The notes: a model not told the origin generated them from the sequence alone. 64,000 bases of DNA from Flavobacterium supellecticarium (GCF_004801375.1 NZ_SSNZ01000001.1:744001-808000), one strand, 5' to 3'. Shown: positions 27,109 to 36,331, counted from the first letter of the stretch. Made by a program: numbers and translations.

Positions 27109-27164
27109 TAACGCTATCCTCTTTTCAGGATAGATAACACGTAGGTTTATTAATAAGTAATGTT

Positions 27165-28178
27165 ATGGCTATAAAGAAAAATATACTTGCTATCCTGTTC
27201 TTTTTTATCTCATCGATGGTTTTTGCACAATCGGATTCGGTTAGAACCTATATTGACAGTGCTCTTATTGTGCTCCGGGAAAATTCATTATATGCTAACA
27301 ACGTCAATTGGAAAAAAGTAGAAAAACAAATCTATAAGCAAGCCAGCGAAGTCAAATCTAAGGCAAAGGCCTTTGAAGTTTTAAAGATTGCCTTTACTGC
27401 ATTGGGCGATAAACATGCGAATTATTTTTCACCGGAAGGAAACTCATACCGATTGGACAATAGTGAACTCATGTCGCGATATACCGATTCTTTAAAAGCG
27501 GGATGGAAACGAGGTCTTCGAATAGAAAACAAGATGATTGGCGATATTGCCTATATCAGTATTCCTACGATAGGCGTAGGCAAACAACAGGATATTGATA
27601 AATACGCCAACTGGATTTACGATGCCGTGAATAGCCTTAGCGCTAAAAATCCGAAGGGATGGATTATTGATCTTCGAATGAATGGAGGCGGGAATATCCG
27701 ACCGATGCTTGCCGGTTTGGCTATGTTTTTCGACAATGGCACGTATACCTATTATATCGACAAAGACGGAAATGCAACCGATAAAGCGGGATTTTTAAAT
27801 GGTGATTTCGTTATTGATGACCAGCCACAGGCTACTATCAAAACAAAAATGAATTTGCTGTCCGATGCCAGGGTAGCCCTACTTATAGGTCCGGGTACGG
27901 CGAGTTCGGGCGAAGGCGTTGCGCTGGTTTTTTCGCAGAAAAACAATGTAAAATCTTTTGGGACGAACACCGCTGGTCTGGCGAATTCGACTAATGGTTT
28001 TGTTTTTTATAACAAGGAATTTTACTTTCTTATTTCGGTAGCCAAGATTGCCAACAAAGACAAAAAATTGTATTCCGAAATCGTAAAGCCACAGGTTTAT
28101 GTAAAAGGATATGAGAACTTTTATAAGCTAGCAGACGATCCATCGGTAATAGAAGCAATTAAATGGCTTAAAAAGTAA
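27165..28178 (+). CDS. Secreted S41-family (C-terminal processing) peptidase
   Basis: A 337-aa protein with a signal peptide ending VFAQ (about residue 21) and an S41 catalytic domain. IIDLRMNGGGNIRPM (167-181) is the conserved substrate-groove block, and GPGTASSGEG (242-251) carries the nucleophilic Ser. FGTNTAGLANS follows. A PDZ domain is not evident, as in the shorter Bacteroidota S41 proteins. It is a single gene with its own promoter; substrates are unknown. Confidence 0.9.
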   Translation: MAIKKNILAILFFFISSMVFAQSDSVRTYIDSALIVLRENSLYANNVNWKKVEKQIYKQASEVKSKAKAFEVLKIAFTALGDKHANYFSPEGNSYRLDNSELMSRYTDSLKAGWKRGLRIENKMIGDIAYISIPTIGVGKQQDIDKYANWIYDAVNSLSAKNPKGWIIDLRMNGGGNIRPMLAGLAMFFDNGTYTYYIDKDGNATDKAGFLNGDFVIDDQPQATIKTKMNLLSDARVALLIGPGTASSGEGVALVFSQKNNVKSFGTNTAGLANSTNGFVFYNKEFYFLISVAKIANKDKKLYSEIVKPQVYVKGYENFYKLADDPSVIEAIKWLKK

Positions 28179-28204
28179 AATAGAAGCACAACCGGAACTG
28201 TAGC

Positions 28205-29674
28205 TTATAACCGGAACGTATTGATATCCTGGAAAGTACCGTAGACTTTGGTGCAGATTCCATCTTTATAATTGGACTTCCCTGTTGCTCTTACCCAGAT
28301 TTCCTTTCCTTGCGCGGTTACGATCTGTAGTTCCATATCCCAGGACTTCCCCGTTTCGATCGCAAGTTTTACCGCCTCTTTGATCTTATCCCTACTCGTG
28401 CCTTCTTTATAGAAATTAATGGCACTCGTTAATTCCGGGATATAATCACTATCCACGCCATGAATCTCTCTTGTAACCGATGTCCAGGACAGTAAACGAT
28501 GAACTACATCAAGCTCCCAACCACCAATACGCGCCAACGCTCCTGTTTTTTCGACCATCATTTTATACAATTCTTCCGATGCTATTAAGGAATCCCGTGC
28601 CTCCGTGATTTCAGTAAGATCCCGGGTCACTTTCGTAAATCCGATTACCGCTCCATTATTATCATGTATGGAAGTAATGACAATACTTCCCCAAAACAAG
28701 GTTCCATCTTTTCGAAGTCGCCATCCTAAATCCCTTGCTACCCCATGTTTTTCAGCTTCTATGATCAACTTTTGTGGACGTTTATTTTGTCGGTCTTCGT
28801 CAGTATAAAATACACTAAAATGCTGTCCTACGATTTCGTCGTATCGGTACCCTTTTATTCGTTCTGCTCCTTTATTCCAATTTTCTATATATCCGTCACC
28901 ATCGAGAATAAGAATTGCATAATCATCGATCTCTTCCACCATCTTATTAAAACGAATCGCTTTAAGATCTTTACTAGCCATAGAACCATCTACAATCAAA
29001 TGAATCGTTTTGTCGAAATCCTTTGTTGCAGTCTCGAACATAGTCATCCATTCTTGATCAACCGGATGGATTTCATCCTTAATCAGATTAACAAGTCCCA
29101 TTAAGGTCGTTAATGGTCGTCTTATTTGATGGGATTGGAGTTGGGCTATTTTTAACAGCGAATCGGTACGCGCCTCTTTTTCTTCTATTTCATCTACGAG
29201 TTTCCTTCGGCTTATTTCATTTTCGATGATAAGTCCAATCTGTCGGGAAAACAGATGTAGTATTTTCTTTTCCGATTCGGTAACGATTTTTGTTTTTTCA
29301 GCAAATAAACAGATGTTACCGATAAGCCTTCCGTCACCCAAAAAAACCGGTATCCCTACAAAAAACCTCAGTTTAACGCTCGAAAGCTCCGGAAGAATAT
29401 CAATAGAATTAAAGTGCTTTAAGGTATTCGGTATAATGATCATTTCATTGCTCTTTAGTATAAGATTGCTAAAGAAGGTATTCAATTTGTCTAATGGTAT
29501 CGTTTTCCCCCATTCTAAGTTCAGTTCTTTCAAATGATCATCAAAAAAATTAAGCCATGTTATATCACTCGCCATTAATTCCGCAGCCAGACATACCACC
29601 TCCTTTAAACCTTTCAGTTCACTAGGTGTTATTGGCGTTGCACCATATAGTACCTTAACGTTTCCATCCCTCAT
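28205..29674 (-). CDS. GAF-DHp-PAS-PAS signalling protein lacking a kinase ATPase domain
   Basis: A 489-aa soluble protein. In order: a GAF-like domain (about 20-160), a coiled helix leading into a DHp-like segment with His182 in AQLQSHQIRRPLTTLMGLVNLI (about 170-235), and PAS domains (about 245-365 with a PAC-type end RDLTEITEARDSL, and 375-489). No HATPase_c motifs (N, G1, F, G2 boxes) are present, so it cannot phosphorylate itself by the usual route. It could form heterodimers or accept phosphate from another kinase. It ends convergent to the S41 gene. Confidence 0.85.
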   Translation of the reverse strand: MRDGNVKVLYGATPITPSELKGLKEVVCLAAELMASDITWLNFFDDHLKELNLEWGKTIPLDKLNTFFSNLILKSNEMIIIPNTLKHFNSIDILPELSSVKLRFFVGIPVFLGDGRLIGNICLFAEKTKIVTESEKKILHLFSRQIGLIIENEISRRKLVDEIEEKEARTDSLLKIAQLQSHQIRRPLTTLMGLVNLIKDEIHPVDQEWMTMFETATKDFDKTIHLIVDGSMASKDLKAIRFNKMVEEIDDYAILILDGDGYIENWNKGAERIKGYRYDEIVGQHFSVFYTDEDRQNKRPQKLIIEAEKHGVARDLGWRLRKDGTLFWGSIVITSIHDNNGAVIGFTKVTRDLTEITEARDSLIASEELYKMMVEKTGALARIGGWELDVVHRLLSWTSVTREIHGVDSDYIPELTSAINFYKEGTSRDKIKEAVKLAIETGKSWDMELQIVTAQGKEIWVRATGKSNYKDGICTKVYGTFQDINTFRL

Positions 29675-29860
29675 CCGTTCGCTTTTAATTTTTCTTCACA
29701 CTAATCCCATCGGATTCCTCAGAATTCACCACTCTAAATACTAATTTTGGACTTTGCCACAATTTAGTAAAAATCTATTGATATTCTTTAAATTGGCATT
29801 TAAGTCTTTATTAAAAAGTTTTTTATAGTACATATTATAAGTCTTTTCTTATAATACAAT

Positions 29861-29898
29861 AAAAAAGCCTGTAATTCGATGAATTACAGGCTTTTTTT
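29861..29898 (-). terminator. Terminator after the RidA-like gene
   Basis: A long perfect hairpin: AAAAAGCCTGTAATTC and its complement around a 3-nt loop, with A/T runs on both sides. It follows the minus-strand RidA-like gene and can also act on the other strand. Confidence 0.85.
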
Positions 29899-29948
29899 CA
29901 AAACCGAAAACAGCGTCATACAAATGACTTTCCTACTTTCTGCAACGC

Positions 29949-30479
29949 TTATAATGGCATAAAAGCAACAGCATCAACTTCTACCAGCATACCATCGAGC
30001 GCAAGGCGCGGAACCGGAATCAAAGTACTTGCGGGAAATTCATTATTGGTCCACACTTTATGCATTTCCTCTGTCCATATTTTAAGTTTCTCCTGATCGT
30101 GATCCACAATGAGTACGGTGATTTTAAGGACGTCATCTGCTTTTAGATCGTATTCTTGAAGCACGGTTTCTAAATTTTGCAAAGCAAATTTAACCTGCGT
30201 TCTAAAATCCTTAGAAAGCGTATGTTTTAAATCCTCTCCGCCGCTTTGCCCGGAGATAAATACATATTTTCCGTTACCTGAGGCACTTGTAGCGTGTGAA
30301 AAATCAAAAGGCGTAGGATCGAAGAGTGTTTTTGGGTTTTTATGAATGATGTGTTTCATGTTTTTTTGATGGTTCGCTTTATTCTTTTCAGTTTGTGAAC
30401 AGCCAAAAAATAATAAAATGAGGATGGATAAAATTGGGAAATAACTGCTTTTATATAAATTGTTTTTAGCATTAATCAT
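29949..30479 (-). CDS. RidA-family protein with lipoprotein signal
   Basis: A 176-aa protein. An N-terminal hydrophobic segment ends in a lipobox (ILILLFFGC, Cys at about 27), followed by a YjgF/YER057c/UK114 (RidA) domain. The domain shows YVFISGQSGGED, FRTQVKFALQNLETVL, DVLKITVLIVDHD, FPASTLIPVPRLALDGMLVEVDAVA. Family members are normally cytosolic enamine/imine deaminases with an Arg in VPRL-type motifs; an envelope-anchored copy is unusual. The ATG at 30479 is chosen over an in-frame TTG at 30488. An internal Met at about residue 40 could start a cytosolic form. Confidence 0.85.
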   Translation of the reverse strand: MINAKNNLYKSSYFPILSILILLFFGCSQTEKNKANHQKNMKHIIHKNPKTLFDPTPFDFSHATSASGNGKYVFISGQSGGEDLKHTLSKDFRTQVKFALQNLETVLQEYDLKADDVLKITVLIVDHDQEKLKIWTEEMHKVWTNNEFPASTLIPVPRLALDGMLVEVDAVAFMPL

Positions 30480-30740
30480 GACTGACAAAAAATTGATTTA
30501 TTTTAATTACTGAAGCAAAAGTAACGGCTATACTTTTTCAAAACGTATACATATGTAAAGGCTTTTCATTTTTAAATGTTTTAGCTGTTGCCATTTTTAT
30601 AAGGTGTTTAAATATGGGCTATTGATACATCTATTTTGCCTGATAGCCGTTTTATGCAACCTTATCTATATACCGAAGTCAGTACTTCCTTTGGGGGATT
30701 GAAAAAAATGTCGACTAAATATTGACTGGATTATTATTCA

Positions 30741-30781
30741 AAAAAAGCGCAATCCCTAATGAATATAGGAATTGCGCTTTG
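30741..30781 (-). terminator. Terminator of the tmRNA gene
   Basis: In the minus-strand RNA, AAAGCGCAATTCC pairs with GGGATTGCGCTTT (one mismatch/wobble) and is followed by a T-run. It starts 7 nt after the mature 3' end of tmRNA. Confidence 0.85.
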
Positions 30782-30787
30782 TTAATG

Positions 30788-31181
30788 TGGAGACGGAGAG
30801 AATCGAACTCTCGTCCAAACAAGCAATCGAAGAGCTTTCTACACGCTTAGTTTCCGATTAAATTTTCGACAAAAAGCAAGGCCGGAAACCGCCACTTTTT
30901 GCTTAGCTTTATCAGTGTCAGAACGGATTTAAAGCATTACCGTTCCTAGGTTTACTTTTACGGTTCCCCTATTCCAAACGCCATAAACCAAGGCTTTTGA
31001 GGAGAATCCAGCTTTCCGACCTTGTCGGAACTAGGCAAATCGTACTATAATTCGGATTAAGCAGCTAAAGCGTAATTATTTTCGCCGTTTATAAGTTTGA
31101 AACATGATATTTACGAGCTGTGTCCCAGCGCTCGACGTGCTTACTGTCCAATTCCACTCGCTGTCAAAACCAGTCGTCCCC
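30788..31181 (-). ncRNA. ssrA: Transfer-messenger RNA
   Basis: The minus-strand RNA starts GGGGACGACTGGTTTTGAC and ends GGACGAGAGTTCGATTCTC then CGTCTCC plus discriminator A; the 7-bp acceptor stem GGGGACG/CGTCTCC forms with one G-U. The T-arm is in the 3' end. The tag reading frame GGC-GAA-AAT-AAT-TAC-GCT-TTA-GCT-GCT-TAA (31086-31057) encodes GENNYALAA. The CCA end is not fully encoded. It rescues stalled ribosomes with SmpB and marks products for proteolysis. A TATATTTG -7 box lies upstream at 31228-31221. Confidence 0.96.
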
Positions 31182-31220
31182 GAACAGTTGTCTTTGCTAT
31201 ACTCAGCAAAAACCAGACCG

Positions 31221-31228
31221 CAAATATA
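31221..31228 (-). promoter_or_regulatory. -7 box of the tmRNA promoter
   Basis: TATATTTG on the minus strand fits TAnnTTTG and lies 40 nt before the mature tmRNA 5' end, leaving a short 5' leader to be processed. The -33 element is not convincing. Confidence 0.55.
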
Positions 31229-31389
31229 AATGATTAAATTTTCAATTAAAAATAATTGCAACACTATTCTTTAAATGTTACATTTGGGAACTATTTATTA
31301 AAAACAAACTAAACAACCCATCGAGAGTTACATTAATAACAGTTTTCTTACTGTTTTGATGCTAAATTCTCAAAGCTACTTACTGTAAA

Positions 31390-32592
31390 ATGAAAATTGG
31401 AATTATTAAGGAACGAAAAAATCCGCCGGACAGACGCGTGGTTTTTTCGCCAACAGAACTCGTTACATTAAAGGAACACTACCCGCAGACGGAAATTAAA
31501 GTTGAAGCATCCGATATCCGGATTTTTAAAGACGAAGAATACAAAGCCTTAGGTTTTGAAGTAACCGAAGACATGAGCGATTGCGACGTGTTATTAGGTG
31601 TAAAAGAAGTACCGGTTGATGCCCTGATCCCGGATAAAAAATATTTTTTCTTTTCGCATACCATCAAAAAGCAACCGTATAACCGAAAACTGCTGGTGGC
31701 TTGTCTGGAGAAAAACATCCGACTGATTGATCATGAAACGATTGTAAACGAAACCAACCACCGACTAATCGGTTTTGGCCGTTATGCCGGAATTGTGGGT
31801 GCTTACAACGGTTTTAGAGCTTTCGGAATTAAATTTGATCTTTTTAACCTTCCAAAAGCCGAAACCTTAGCCGACAAAGCGGCTTTGGTGGAACGCCTGA
31901 GAAGACCACTTTTACCCCCTATTAAAATCGTTTTAACAGGACATGGAAAAGTGGGTATGGGTGCTAAAGAAATCCTGGACGCGATGAAAATCAAACAGGT
32001 TTCAATTGAAGATTATCTGACCAAAAATTTTGCCACTCCGGTTTATACCCAAATCGACGTATTGGATTATAACAAACGTAAAGACGGACAAAAACTGGAC
32101 AATCAGGATTTCTACCACAATCCGCAGGATTATGTATCCGATTTTGAGCGCTTTACAAAAGTATCCGATATTTTTATGGCAGGTCACTTTTACGGAAACG
32201 GCGCTCCGGTAATCTTAACCCGCGAGATGTTAAATGCTCCGGATAACAAAATCAAAGTAGTAGCCGATATCTCCTGTGATGTAGAAGGACCAATTGCCTG
32301 TACGCTACGCGCTTCAACGATAGCCGAGCCGATTTACGGTTATTATCCAAGTGAAGACAAGGAAGTGGATGTGAACCATCCGGGTGCGATTGTTGTAATG
32401 GCGGTAGACAATCTGCCATGCGAATTGCCAAAAGATGCCAGTGAAGGTTTTGGCGAAATGTTCCTGCAACACGTGATTCCGGCTTTTTACAATAACGATA
32501 AAGACGGTATCTTACAACGCGCTAAAATCACCGAAGGTGGAAAACTAACCGAACGTTTTAGTTACCTTCAGGATTATGTAGACGGTAAATAA
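31390..32592 (+). CDS. Alanine dehydrogenase/saccharopine-dehydrogenase-like oxidoreductase
   Basis: A 400-aa NAD(P)-dependent enzyme. The N-terminal AlaDH/PNT-type domain begins KIGIIKERKNPPDRRVVFSP, with the RR-V pattern of lysine-forming saccharopine dehydrogenases and alanine dehydrogenases. FFSHTIKKQPYNRKLL follows. A Rossmann segment IVLTGHGKVGMGAKE lies near residue 180. Substrate cannot be decided from sequence alone: an alanine dehydrogenase or a saccharopine dehydrogenase-like role are both possible. Single gene, terminator downstream. Confidence 0.8.
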   Translation: MKIGIIKERKNPPDRRVVFSPTELVTLKEHYPQTEIKVEASDIRIFKDEEYKALGFEVTEDMSDCDVLLGVKEVPVDALIPDKKYFFFSHTIKKQPYNRKLLVACLEKNIRLIDHETIVNETNHRLIGFGRYAGIVGAYNGFRAFGIKFDLFNLPKAETLADKAALVERLRRPLLPPIKIVLTGHGKVGMGAKEILDAMKIKQVSIEDYLTKNFATPVYTQIDVLDYNKRKDGQKLDNQDFYHNPQDYVSDFERFTKVSDIFMAGHFYGNGAPVILTREMLNAPDNKIKVVADISCDVEGPIACTLRASTIAEPIYGYYPSEDKEVDVNHPGAIVVMAVDNLPCELPKDASEGFGEMFLQHVIPAFYNNDKDGILQRAKITEGGKLTERFSYLQDYVDGK

Positions 32593-32605
32593 TAACCTGT
32601 TATAT

Positions 32606-32669
32606 ACAAAAAACAGAAACACCTGACAGGTTTTGAAAATCGGTCAGGTGTTTTTTGTTTGTAAAAGTA
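32606..32669 (+). terminator. Terminator, left copy of a direct repeat flanking the toxin cassette
   Basis: ACACCTGAC (32619-32627) pairs with GTCAGGTGT (32643-32651), followed by TTTTT. About 60 bp around it closely match 36261-36320, including AACACCTGAC, GGTTTT, AAAATC, GTCAGGTGT and GTT..AAAGTA in the same order. Confidence 0.8.
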
Positions 32670-32700
32670 TCAAACGTTACTTCTAAAATTTGAAGTCAAA

Positions 32701-33126
32701 TTATATTTTTTCGGTCTGAAAATTAGTGGCATTCTTTAGTTTAGCAAAAAAGTCTTCTTCGGATTCCAAAATAAGTTCATCACCCAAATTAATAAAATAC
32801 AAGCCTTTTGAATTCGATTTTAATATAAATCCTAATAAATAGGTTTTATATTCATCCCAAAACAATTCTATACTATCAATATTAAAATTCTCAACATTTA
32901 AAATCGTTTCATATAAAATAGCTGAAACATCATATTCTCCATCAACAACAATATCTTGTGTATTGTAAACGGTATTCACATATATTCCCGTATGATTCGT
33001 ATATATTTGATACGAAACCAAATCATTATTTACTAAAATAGAATCGATCAATTCTGTTTTATCATCCTGCTCAACAACTATTATTTTCTTTAGATTCGTA
33101 ATATTTACACCTAATAATTTTTCCAT
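32701..33126 (-). CDS. Putative immunity protein of the adjacent toxin
   Basis: A 141-aa acidic, soluble protein (many Asp/Glu, few Arg) without recognised domain and with noticeably AT-rich codons compared with neighbours. It starts 9 bp after the stop of the 976-aa toxin-like gene on the same strand. Small acidic AT-rich genes directly downstream of polymorphic toxins are usually their immunity proteins, which is the basis for the call; sequence alone does not prove it. Confidence 0.6.
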   Translation of the reverse strand: MEKLLGVNITNLKKIIVVEQDDKTELIDSILVNNDLVSYQIYTNHTGIYVNTVYNTQDIVVDGEYDVSAILYETILNVENFNIDSIELFWDEYKTYLLGFILKSNSKGLYFINLGDELILESEEDFFAKLKNATNFQTEKI

Positions 33127-33135
33127 CTTATTTTG

Positions 33136-36066
33136 TTATTTTATGTTATCCCATTGTTTTGAAACACCGCCTAGCGAATAATCTAAAAATGTAACAAACT
33201 CTCCATCTAGTTTTTGTACGACGATACCATCATCAAGCTTACTCCATTTACATATTCCTAAAGTCATATATTCACCCTGTCTTTTTTCGCCTTCAATCAC
33301 TACCTTGTCTACAAAACTCTGCATCGCTTTTTGGGTTTCAATTTTCGTTGGACTTGTTGGAATTTCTATGTCAAACTTTTTGGCAACTCTTCTTATTTGA
33401 GCGGAATGTTTTTTAAATTTCTCAAGCATATTTTTACCATAAGTCACATTAAATTCATCCAACAAGCTTTTTAATTTCGAAAAATCCTGTTCGGCCAATG
33501 CCTGCTCCAATTCTATAGCCAACTTATCGTCTTTGGCCAGCGTTTTGGCTTTGGCAAAGACCTGTTCCAAAGTAGTGATGTCCGCTTTGCTTAATGTGCC
33601 CAAATCCTCTATTAAACGAGCGGCTTTTAATTCCAACAGTACTCCTTCAAATGTAAGTATTCCTTTTCTAATCGCAAACACAAGATGTGTCAAGAGCTCT
33701 CCGGTTTGCAGAAGCCCGGGTATCGTAACATTGGTAAGCTTTTTGGCTTGTGCTATACCTTGCATTACACGCTCATATTGCGCTTCTACCTTCGCTTGTT
33801 TTACAATATTGGCGCGTACTTCTTTTTTCAGCTCTGTAATAGCTTCAAGTCGTTTTTCCAGTTTTGTAACATCTTTAATTCTATTAAATTCTTTCGCAGC
33901 ATCCGCTAATGGCTCTGCCGCTTTAAAAGCACTTTTAAGAGCCGCTGCATCGACCGCTGCTCCTACAATGGCTATAACCACCCATAACAAACTTGGATCA
34001 TCACTCAATAAACCGGCATTATAACCGTCTTTTTCGGTTTTATAGGTTTCTATAGTTTCATATACGGTATAGGCACTCAAGGCAAAATTAGCACCTAAGG
34101 CTACCAATGCCAACGAACCGGTTCCTGCCGAAGCGATCGTAAGCACGATTGCTCCAAAAGCAATAGCAAGATTTTTTATAAACTCAAATTGTTCTATCTG
34201 GCTTTTTTTATCCGTCAGAATTTCATCGAGTGTAGATCCCGGAGCAATACCCTGAGCTTGTTTACAACTGTTATACAGCAAATCCATTCCATAAATTGCC
34301 TCTGGATTATTGATTATTTTTTCCTGTATATGGTCAATACTTTCTTCCTTCTCCTGAATATAGTTTTTCATAAACGCTTTGAGCTCGGCGGCATTCGAAA
34401 CTTGGGCAAAAGCCGGTTTATCAAACTGTTTTTCTTTTACCAGATCGTTCGAGATAGTCCCCACCAGGGAGTCGGCTTTGTTTACTTTTTGTTGTCCTTT
34501 GTCGCGTTCGTCATAATCGACTTGTATTTCAAAACCATCCGCGTATTTATGTACCTTTGAAGCACCAGCAATTTGCGAATTACCCGCGCTATACATTTCC
34601 TTGGCACCGGTTCCTTTGAGCTGATTGAGCAATTGCTGTAAATAGGCCGGATTTTCGAGTTTGTTTTTTTCTTCAAACAAGATATGTTTATACTTCTGCA
34701 ACTGATCAATAGCGGTATAAAGTGCCTCCTGCTCGAAAGCGGCTTCATATTGATGAATCAGTTTTTCAAATTCCGATATACCGCCTTTATAGCCTGCATT
34801 TTCCAAAGCTTTACGAAGAATCTCCGCCTTATCCGTCATAATCATCGTACTACCGATATCCGGACCAGCTTGAGGATTATTCATACCACTTATAGCCGCA
34901 CTTGTACTGGCTTGTCCTACCCAAAAAACATAATCTTTATAAAGCTTGTATAACTCTTTAAAGCTGGCGGTACCGAGTTTTTTTTCCAGATCAGCTTTTA
35001 CTTTTTGATTAGATTCCCGGTTTGCTTTATCTCCTTTATAATTTTGTATCGACGCCTTAAATTCAAAAAGGCTCATCGTACTTTTACTGGTTTTACTGGC
35101 ATAATCCAGCATTTCCAAAACGGTAAGATTGTCGAATATATATTGCGCAACGGCTAGTTTTTCTTCAGGAGTTACCCAACCTCCCTCTTCGGAGGTACGA
35201 ATCAGGTTTTTTACCGCTTCCGGAAAAGCATCGTACTCCGCCCGTAATTCTTCTGCCGATTTTTTAGGTTGTGCCGCACCCGCACCATTTTCATGACCTG
35301 TTCCGGCTCCTTGTCCCGTACCGCTTTTTTCACTCTTTGTTTCTTTCTCTAACTCACTTTTATTGGATTTCGGTGTGTAATTAATGGTTTTACCTTCTTT
35401 CAGTAATTTTACCATATTTTCATCGAAAACCCCTGTAAGCGTTGCATAATTAGGCTTGTCTTCGGGCAATACTACATCAGACTCGTTGAGAACCCGTGTC
35501 ATAAAGGCATTAAATTGCTCTTTACTTGTGATCAGAGAGCCATCATAATCGGTTTGATTTTCATGAAAGTCTACGGTATATTTACCTTGGTTTTTATATA
35601 CAGCCGGTAATCGGAATTTTCCGCTATTAGTGGTAGCTTGCGGTATAAACTGAGGTGTTTCCTGTTGCTTTTCAGTATTCGTTTTATTTGCATTATCAAT
35701 ACCCGACTTTATATCATTATATTTTCTTAACTCATCAATCTTCAGACTCTTTTTATACTCCATTTCTTTTTTTTTCGTATCCGGATGGTTTAAATTTCCG
35801 GTTTGCTGCAAACTTTCCTGAAGTTTGGTATGCATTTTCGTGGAACCTTCCGAATACGCAGAATTCGTTCCATGGGTAGCTGGTACCGGATTGTTTGCCG
35901 ATCCTTTACCCCCACTTTCGTGTGTCGTTCCCGGGGCTCCTGAATTTTGTGATGGGAAATTGTTTTTTCCGGGTTCGGGTGTACGCAATGGTATCGACTC
36001 CGTCTGTTTTTTCTTTTGTTCGGTCTGCTGTGGATTATTTTCTTTATCAAGAGGTGTTTCTTTCAT
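33136..36066 (-). CDS. Large polymorphic-toxin-like protein
   Basis: A 976-aa protein without signal peptide. Residues 1-110 are low-complexity (Pro, Gly, Ser, Asn, Gln). Helical regions run to about 630. Two hydrophobic stretches (about 632-665 and 692-716) contain the Ala/Gly-rich segment IASAGTGSLALVALG and SDDPSLLWVV, resembling the central module of injection-system effectors. A coiled-coil region spans 730-885. The C-terminal ~90 residues (886-976) look like a separate domain with CKWSKLDDGIVVQKLDGEFVTFLDYS, a toxin-type C-terminus. The toxic activity is not identified. A putative immunity gene follows at once. Confidence 0.65.
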   Translation of the reverse strand: MKETPLDKENNPQQTEQKKKQTESIPLRTPEPGKNNFPSQNSGAPGTTHESGGKGSANNPVPATHGTNSAYSEGSTKMHTKLQESLQQTGNLNHPDTKKKEMEYKKSLKIDELRKYNDIKSGIDNANKTNTEKQQETPQFIPQATTNSGKFRLPAVYKNQGKYTVDFHENQTDYDGSLITSKEQFNAFMTRVLNESDVVLPEDKPNYATLTGVFDENMVKLLKEGKTINYTPKSNKSELEKETKSEKSGTGQGAGTGHENGAGAAQPKKSAEELRAEYDAFPEAVKNLIRTSEEGGWVTPEEKLAVAQYIFDNLTVLEMLDYASKTSKSTMSLFEFKASIQNYKGDKANRESNQKVKADLEKKLGTASFKELYKLYKDYVFWVGQASTSAAISGMNNPQAGPDIGSTMIMTDKAEILRKALENAGYKGGISEFEKLIHQYEAAFEQEALYTAIDQLQKYKHILFEEKNKLENPAYLQQLLNQLKGTGAKEMYSAGNSQIAGASKVHKYADGFEIQVDYDERDKGQQKVNKADSLVGTISNDLVKEKQFDKPAFAQVSNAAELKAFMKNYIQEKEESIDHIQEKIINNPEAIYGMDLLYNSCKQAQGIAPGSTLDEILTDKKSQIEQFEFIKNLAIAFGAIVLTIASAGTGSLALVALGANFALSAYTVYETIETYKTEKDGYNAGLLSDDPSLLWVVIAIVGAAVDAAALKSAFKAAEPLADAAKEFNRIKDVTKLEKRLEAITELKKEVRANIVKQAKVEAQYERVMQGIAQAKKLTNVTIPGLLQTGELLTHLVFAIRKGILTFEGVLLELKAARLIEDLGTLSKADITTLEQVFAKAKTLAKDDKLAIELEQALAEQDFSKLKSLLDEFNVTYGKNMLEKFKKHSAQIRRVAKKFDIEIPTSPTKIETQKAMQSFVDKVVIEGEKRQGEYMTLGICKWSKLDDGIVVQKLDGEFVTFLDYSLGGVSKQWDNIK

Positions 36067-36260
36067 GCCGTCAATTTTAATTGGTCCTATTTATTCTTTT
36101 ATCATACAGAATACAACTCCTTTACAGGCGCTTATCTCTACTTCTTTATTTCGGAATCAAAATTCACTTATTTTAATTGCAATTAATAGTTTTTGAGCGG
36201 GACAATTCTGTAGTTGCGGTAGATTGAATCGGGCACAGGTATATCCTTGTCAACCTCTCC

Positions 36261-36320
36261 AAAAACAAAAAACACCTGACTGGTTTTAAAATCCTGTCAG
36301 GTGTATTTGGTTGTTAAAGT
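36261..36320 (-). repeat. Terminator-like repeat, right copy flanking the toxin cassette
   Basis: ACACCTGAC...GTCAGGTGT (36272-36304) repeats the hairpin at 32619-32651 with the same orientation and flanking AT sequence. On this strand the U-run is weaker (TATTTGG). It lies downstream of the response regulator gene, whose transcript it may end. Confidence 0.75.
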
Positions 36321-36331
36321 AGTAAAAGCAA

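Noticed and set aside
33533..34024. Long plus-strand open frame (about 160 codons) inside the toxin gene
   Set aside because: It is antisense to an intact 976-codon gene with clear protein-like structure; Ser/Ala/Lys-rich composition is typical of a shadow frame.
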